Assembly (NCBI GenBank): GCA_014859215.1
Contig: JACUUS010000099.1
Location: forward strand, 1-8,656
Length of the DNA: 8,656 bases
Direction of reading: 5' to 3'
From: Dehalococcoidia bacterium
GTDB taxonomy: Bacteria > Chloroflexota > Dehalococcoidia > SZUA-161
The position numbers and the translations under genes were made by a program. Below the pieces are notes generated by a model. It had not been told where the DNA came from and made no database searches. It saw nothing but the letters and a program-made list of their open reading frames with translations. Positions 7,377-8,656 of the stretch are shown in pieces (within the stretch, counting starts at the first letter, position 1; every line of letters begins with the position of its first letter).

Positions 7377-7892
7377 CTACATGCTGAAATAGTAGTCATC
7401 AGAAACCCCGTTCGGAATAAGCATCTTGATCCGGTACTCTCCCGGCGGGAGGGGAGTGTCATGACTGATGTCGATCTTGATAGTCGTTGCCGTCCTCCAG
7501 GAAGTCCCATTTTCTATCGCATAGTCCCATTGTGGAAGTGAGGCTTCCGCATAACTGGCGTGGGGAATCCAGGCCCACACCGTGTCCTCAGATTGCAGGA
7601 AGATATCCGATGAGCCGATATCCACAACCGTCTCAGATCCTATATTCTTGACCCAGAAAAAGATCTCGAAATATCCGTTTGAGTTAACGTCCTGCCATGC
7701 TCCCGACTGGTCAAGCTCGCCCGTCGCATGGATTATCTTGACCTGGGACCGCATCCGTTCGCTCATGAGGGCCGACGCGCTTCCGAGTGCTCCGCTGGAG
7801 CTTGTAATAGCAGGGTAAACCGCGTTGATGACAAGGGTCACGCACACTACCGCCGCGACTATTAGCATGATGGTACTCAGTACCTTATCCAT
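7377..7892 (-). CDS. arlG: ArlG-like archaellum stator protein
   Basis: The 171-residue protein has an N-terminal membrane helix (about 5-27) and a beta-sandwich-like domain. ArlG in archaea forms a filament across the space outside the membrane that is capped by ArlF at the S-layer. The segment DVNSNGYFEIFFWVKNIGSE (68-87) and SSDIFL (94-99) resemble the conserved strand of ArlG, where WVKN-G and a DxF pair recur. LPPGEYRIKMLIPNGVSDDY fits a late strand and ends near the C-terminus. I chose ATG 7892 because GGAAGGGC lies about 4 bases before it and the helix follows directly; a longer frame from 7952 would add 20 residues with no helix. It overlaps the preceding gene by 8 bases. In many euryarchaea F precedes G; here the order appears reversed. 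Confidence 0.7.
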   Translation of the reverse strand: MDKVLSTIMLIVAAVVCVTLVINAVYPAITSSSGALGSASALMSERMRSQVKIIHATGELDQSGAWQDVNSNGYFEIFFWVKNIGSETVVDIGSSDIFLQSEDTVWAWIPHASYAEASLPQWDYAIENGTSWRTATTIKIDISHDTPLPPGEYRIKMLIPNGVSDDYYFSM

Positions 7893-8511
7893 TCTTGCCC
7901 TTCCCGTCGGCGGGTCTGCCTTCCGCAAGCATGGAGAGTACAACCGATTCAAGCGCGTTCTTGCGGTATCGCAACAGGCTGTCGAGCTCGATCAGCAGCT
8001 GAATACCCGCCGATGCAGAAATGGATGTATTCTCGCAAACCGCTTGACCGTCGTCCGAGCACAGTTCAACCAGCAGCAACAGTGTGTCTTTTAGTCGCCG
8101 GGACAGGTTGCCTGTAATATCGTAAATTTCAATCAGTTTGCCGATCTGGTCCCGTCCAATTTCCCGCATAGCGCGAGATAGCCACTGGGCCAGAACAGAG
8201 ACGGTGAGAAGATCAAGAGCCTTCCTGTCCCCGTGTTCAAAGTCCGCATATCCTGCAAGATCAGAGACCGAACTACCCTTGAGCGGCTTGTCGGCAAAGT
8301 CAGTACCGGAGTCGGTTCCATGCAGCTCGCTACCTGCCCCCGGTGATTTTTCAGGTCCGGCCTGAGACAGGGCGACGTTATCCATCGCCGGCGCCAGACC
8401 GGGACTGCCATCCCCGCTGGCCAGGTACTCTTTTATATCCAGGAGCACAGCCTTGATCTGGCTCTTCAGCACCTTCAATTCTTCTTCAAGCGCGTTGATT
8501 CGCTGTTCCAT
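7885..8511 (-). CDS. ArlC/D/E-like archaellum cytoplasmic protein
   Basis: ArlC, ArlD and ArlE form the cytoplasmic ring around the archaellum motor in Euryarchaeota and link it to chemotaxis through CheF. This 208-residue protein has a coiled coil (1-31, with leucine and isoleucine heptads in INALEEELKVLKSQIKAVLL), a Gly/Ser/Pro/Asp-rich linker (about 32-90) and a helical domain. The core LLTVSVLAQWLSRAMREIGR (101-120) and IGKLIEIYDITGNLSRRL (123-140) resembles the FlaD/E domain pattern of W-L, G, L, Y, I-G, L. Residues 160-198 are further helix. AGGAG is 8 bases before ATG 8511. It is the first motor gene after the hairpin and overlaps the next gene by 8 bases. The match is by residue pattern, so family membership is probable, not certain. 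Confidence 0.65.
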   Translation of the reverse strand: MEQRINALEEELKVLKSQIKAVLLDIKEYLASGDGSPGLAPAMDNVALSQAGPEKSPGAGSELHGTDSGTDFADKPLKGSSVSDLAGYADFEHGDRKALDLLTVSVLAQWLSRAMREIGRDQIGKLIEIYDITGNLSRRLKDTLLLLVELCSDDGQAVCENTSISASAGIQLLIELDSLLRYRKNALESVVLSMLAEGRPADGKGKNG

Positions 8512-8536
8512 GCCGTTACTCCTGTTTTAGCCCTTT

Positions 8537-8570
8537 GAGATCGCTGCCAGTGTAACCTGGCAGCGATCTC
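8537..8570 (-). promoter_or_regulatory. Perfect 14-bp hairpin between archaellin-like gene and motor genes
   Basis: GAGATCGCTGCCAG (8537-8550) and its exact reverse complement (8557-8570) flank a 6-base loop. On the transcribed strand it lies 24 bases after the stop of the upstream gene and 25 bases before the ATG of the ArlCDE-like gene. No T-run follows the stem, so it is not a complete intrinsic terminator. It may act as a 3' stabiliser, partial terminator or processing site, or as a protein-binding palindrome. Confidence 0.7.
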
Positions 8571-8594
8571 CCGCCACACTTCCCATCCGCTTCT

Positions 8595-8656
8595 TTAATT
8601 CAGGTCCATAACCGGGTCAAGCCTGCCGGGAAGGGTCCTCTCCATGATCAGAGAAG
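8595..8656 (-). CDS. C-terminal tail of a gene, probably archaellin (rest outside window)
   Basis: Only 19 residues are visible before a TAA stop (8595-8597): SLIMERTLPGRLDPVMDLN. Of the three frames, this is the only one running from the edge that stays open until a position just before the hairpin. Archaellins typically end in a strand with a hydrophobic stretch, an E-R-T-x-P turn and a V-M-D-L close, and this matches that pattern from memory. The position, directly before the ArlCDE-like gene, is where archaellin genes sit in archaeal clusters. The piece is too short for certainty; it could be another type IV pilin-like gene or, less likely, a chance open frame. Confidence 0.5.
   Translation of the reverse strand, partial: SLIMERTLPGRLDPVMDLN

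Noticed and set aside
7893..7952. Twenty-residue longer N-terminus for the ArlG-like protein
   Set aside because: The extra part lies inside the preceding gene, has no ribosome site and would put a polar stretch before the membrane helix.
8537..8570. Hairpin as a standard intrinsic terminator
   Set aside because: Neither strand has a T-run after the stem.

Overview
The window carries a bacterial-looking housekeeping segment on the + strand (about 1-2213) facing a long, tightly packed operon on the - strand (8656 down to 2227). The operon encodes the motor and assembly parts of an archaellum, the rotating filament normally found in archaea. Products recognisable from sequence are an ArlC/D/E-like protein, an ArlG-like and an ArlF-like stator protein, the ArlH ATPase/regulator, the ArlI motor ATPase and the ArlJ membrane platform. 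The operon ends with an uncharacterised acidic protein. A 19-residue protein tail at the right edge (8595-8656) is probably the C-terminus of the archaellin gene that starts the cluster. Older names are Fla instead of Arl.

Organism: the + strand begins with the C-terminal GTPase half of HflX, followed by galU. galU is preceded by a good sigma70-type promoter (TTGTCA, 18 bp, TAGAAT) and a strong Shine-Dalgarno site. Most operon genes also have clear Shine-Dalgarno sites. Bacterial signals next to archaellum genes point to Chloroflexota, possibly a Dehalococcoidia-type lineage, because some members of that phylum are known to carry archaellum clusters. This is inference: hflX and galU also occur in archaea, and the window has no rRNA or ribosomal protein gene to settle it.

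Layout: 1-694 hflX 3' part (+); 695-808 promoter and leader; 809-1681 galU (+); 1682-1874 non-coding with several inverted repeats; 1875-2213 small three-helix membrane protein of DUF5658 type (+). Convergent to this, and in transcription order: 8656-8595 end of putative archaellin; 8570-8537 perfect 14-bp hairpin; 8511-7885 ArlCDE-like; 7892-7377 ArlG-like; 7371-6850 ArlF-like; 6840-6136 ArlH; 6127-4376 ArlI; 4425-2887 ArlJ; 2868-2227 acidic protein of unknown function. Neighbouring genes are 5-18 nt apart or overlap, which fits one transcript with translational coupling.

How it would work: archaellin subunits, processed by a class III signal peptidase not in this window, would be assembled on the ArlJ membrane platform. 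The ArlI hexamer supplies ATP energy for assembly and rotation, and ArlH binds ArlI. ArlF and ArlG would anchor the stator to the cell surface, and the ArlCDE-like protein would form the cytoplasmic ring that couples to chemotaxis signalling. The hairpin between the archaellin end and the motor genes may help set a high filament-to-motor mRNA ratio.
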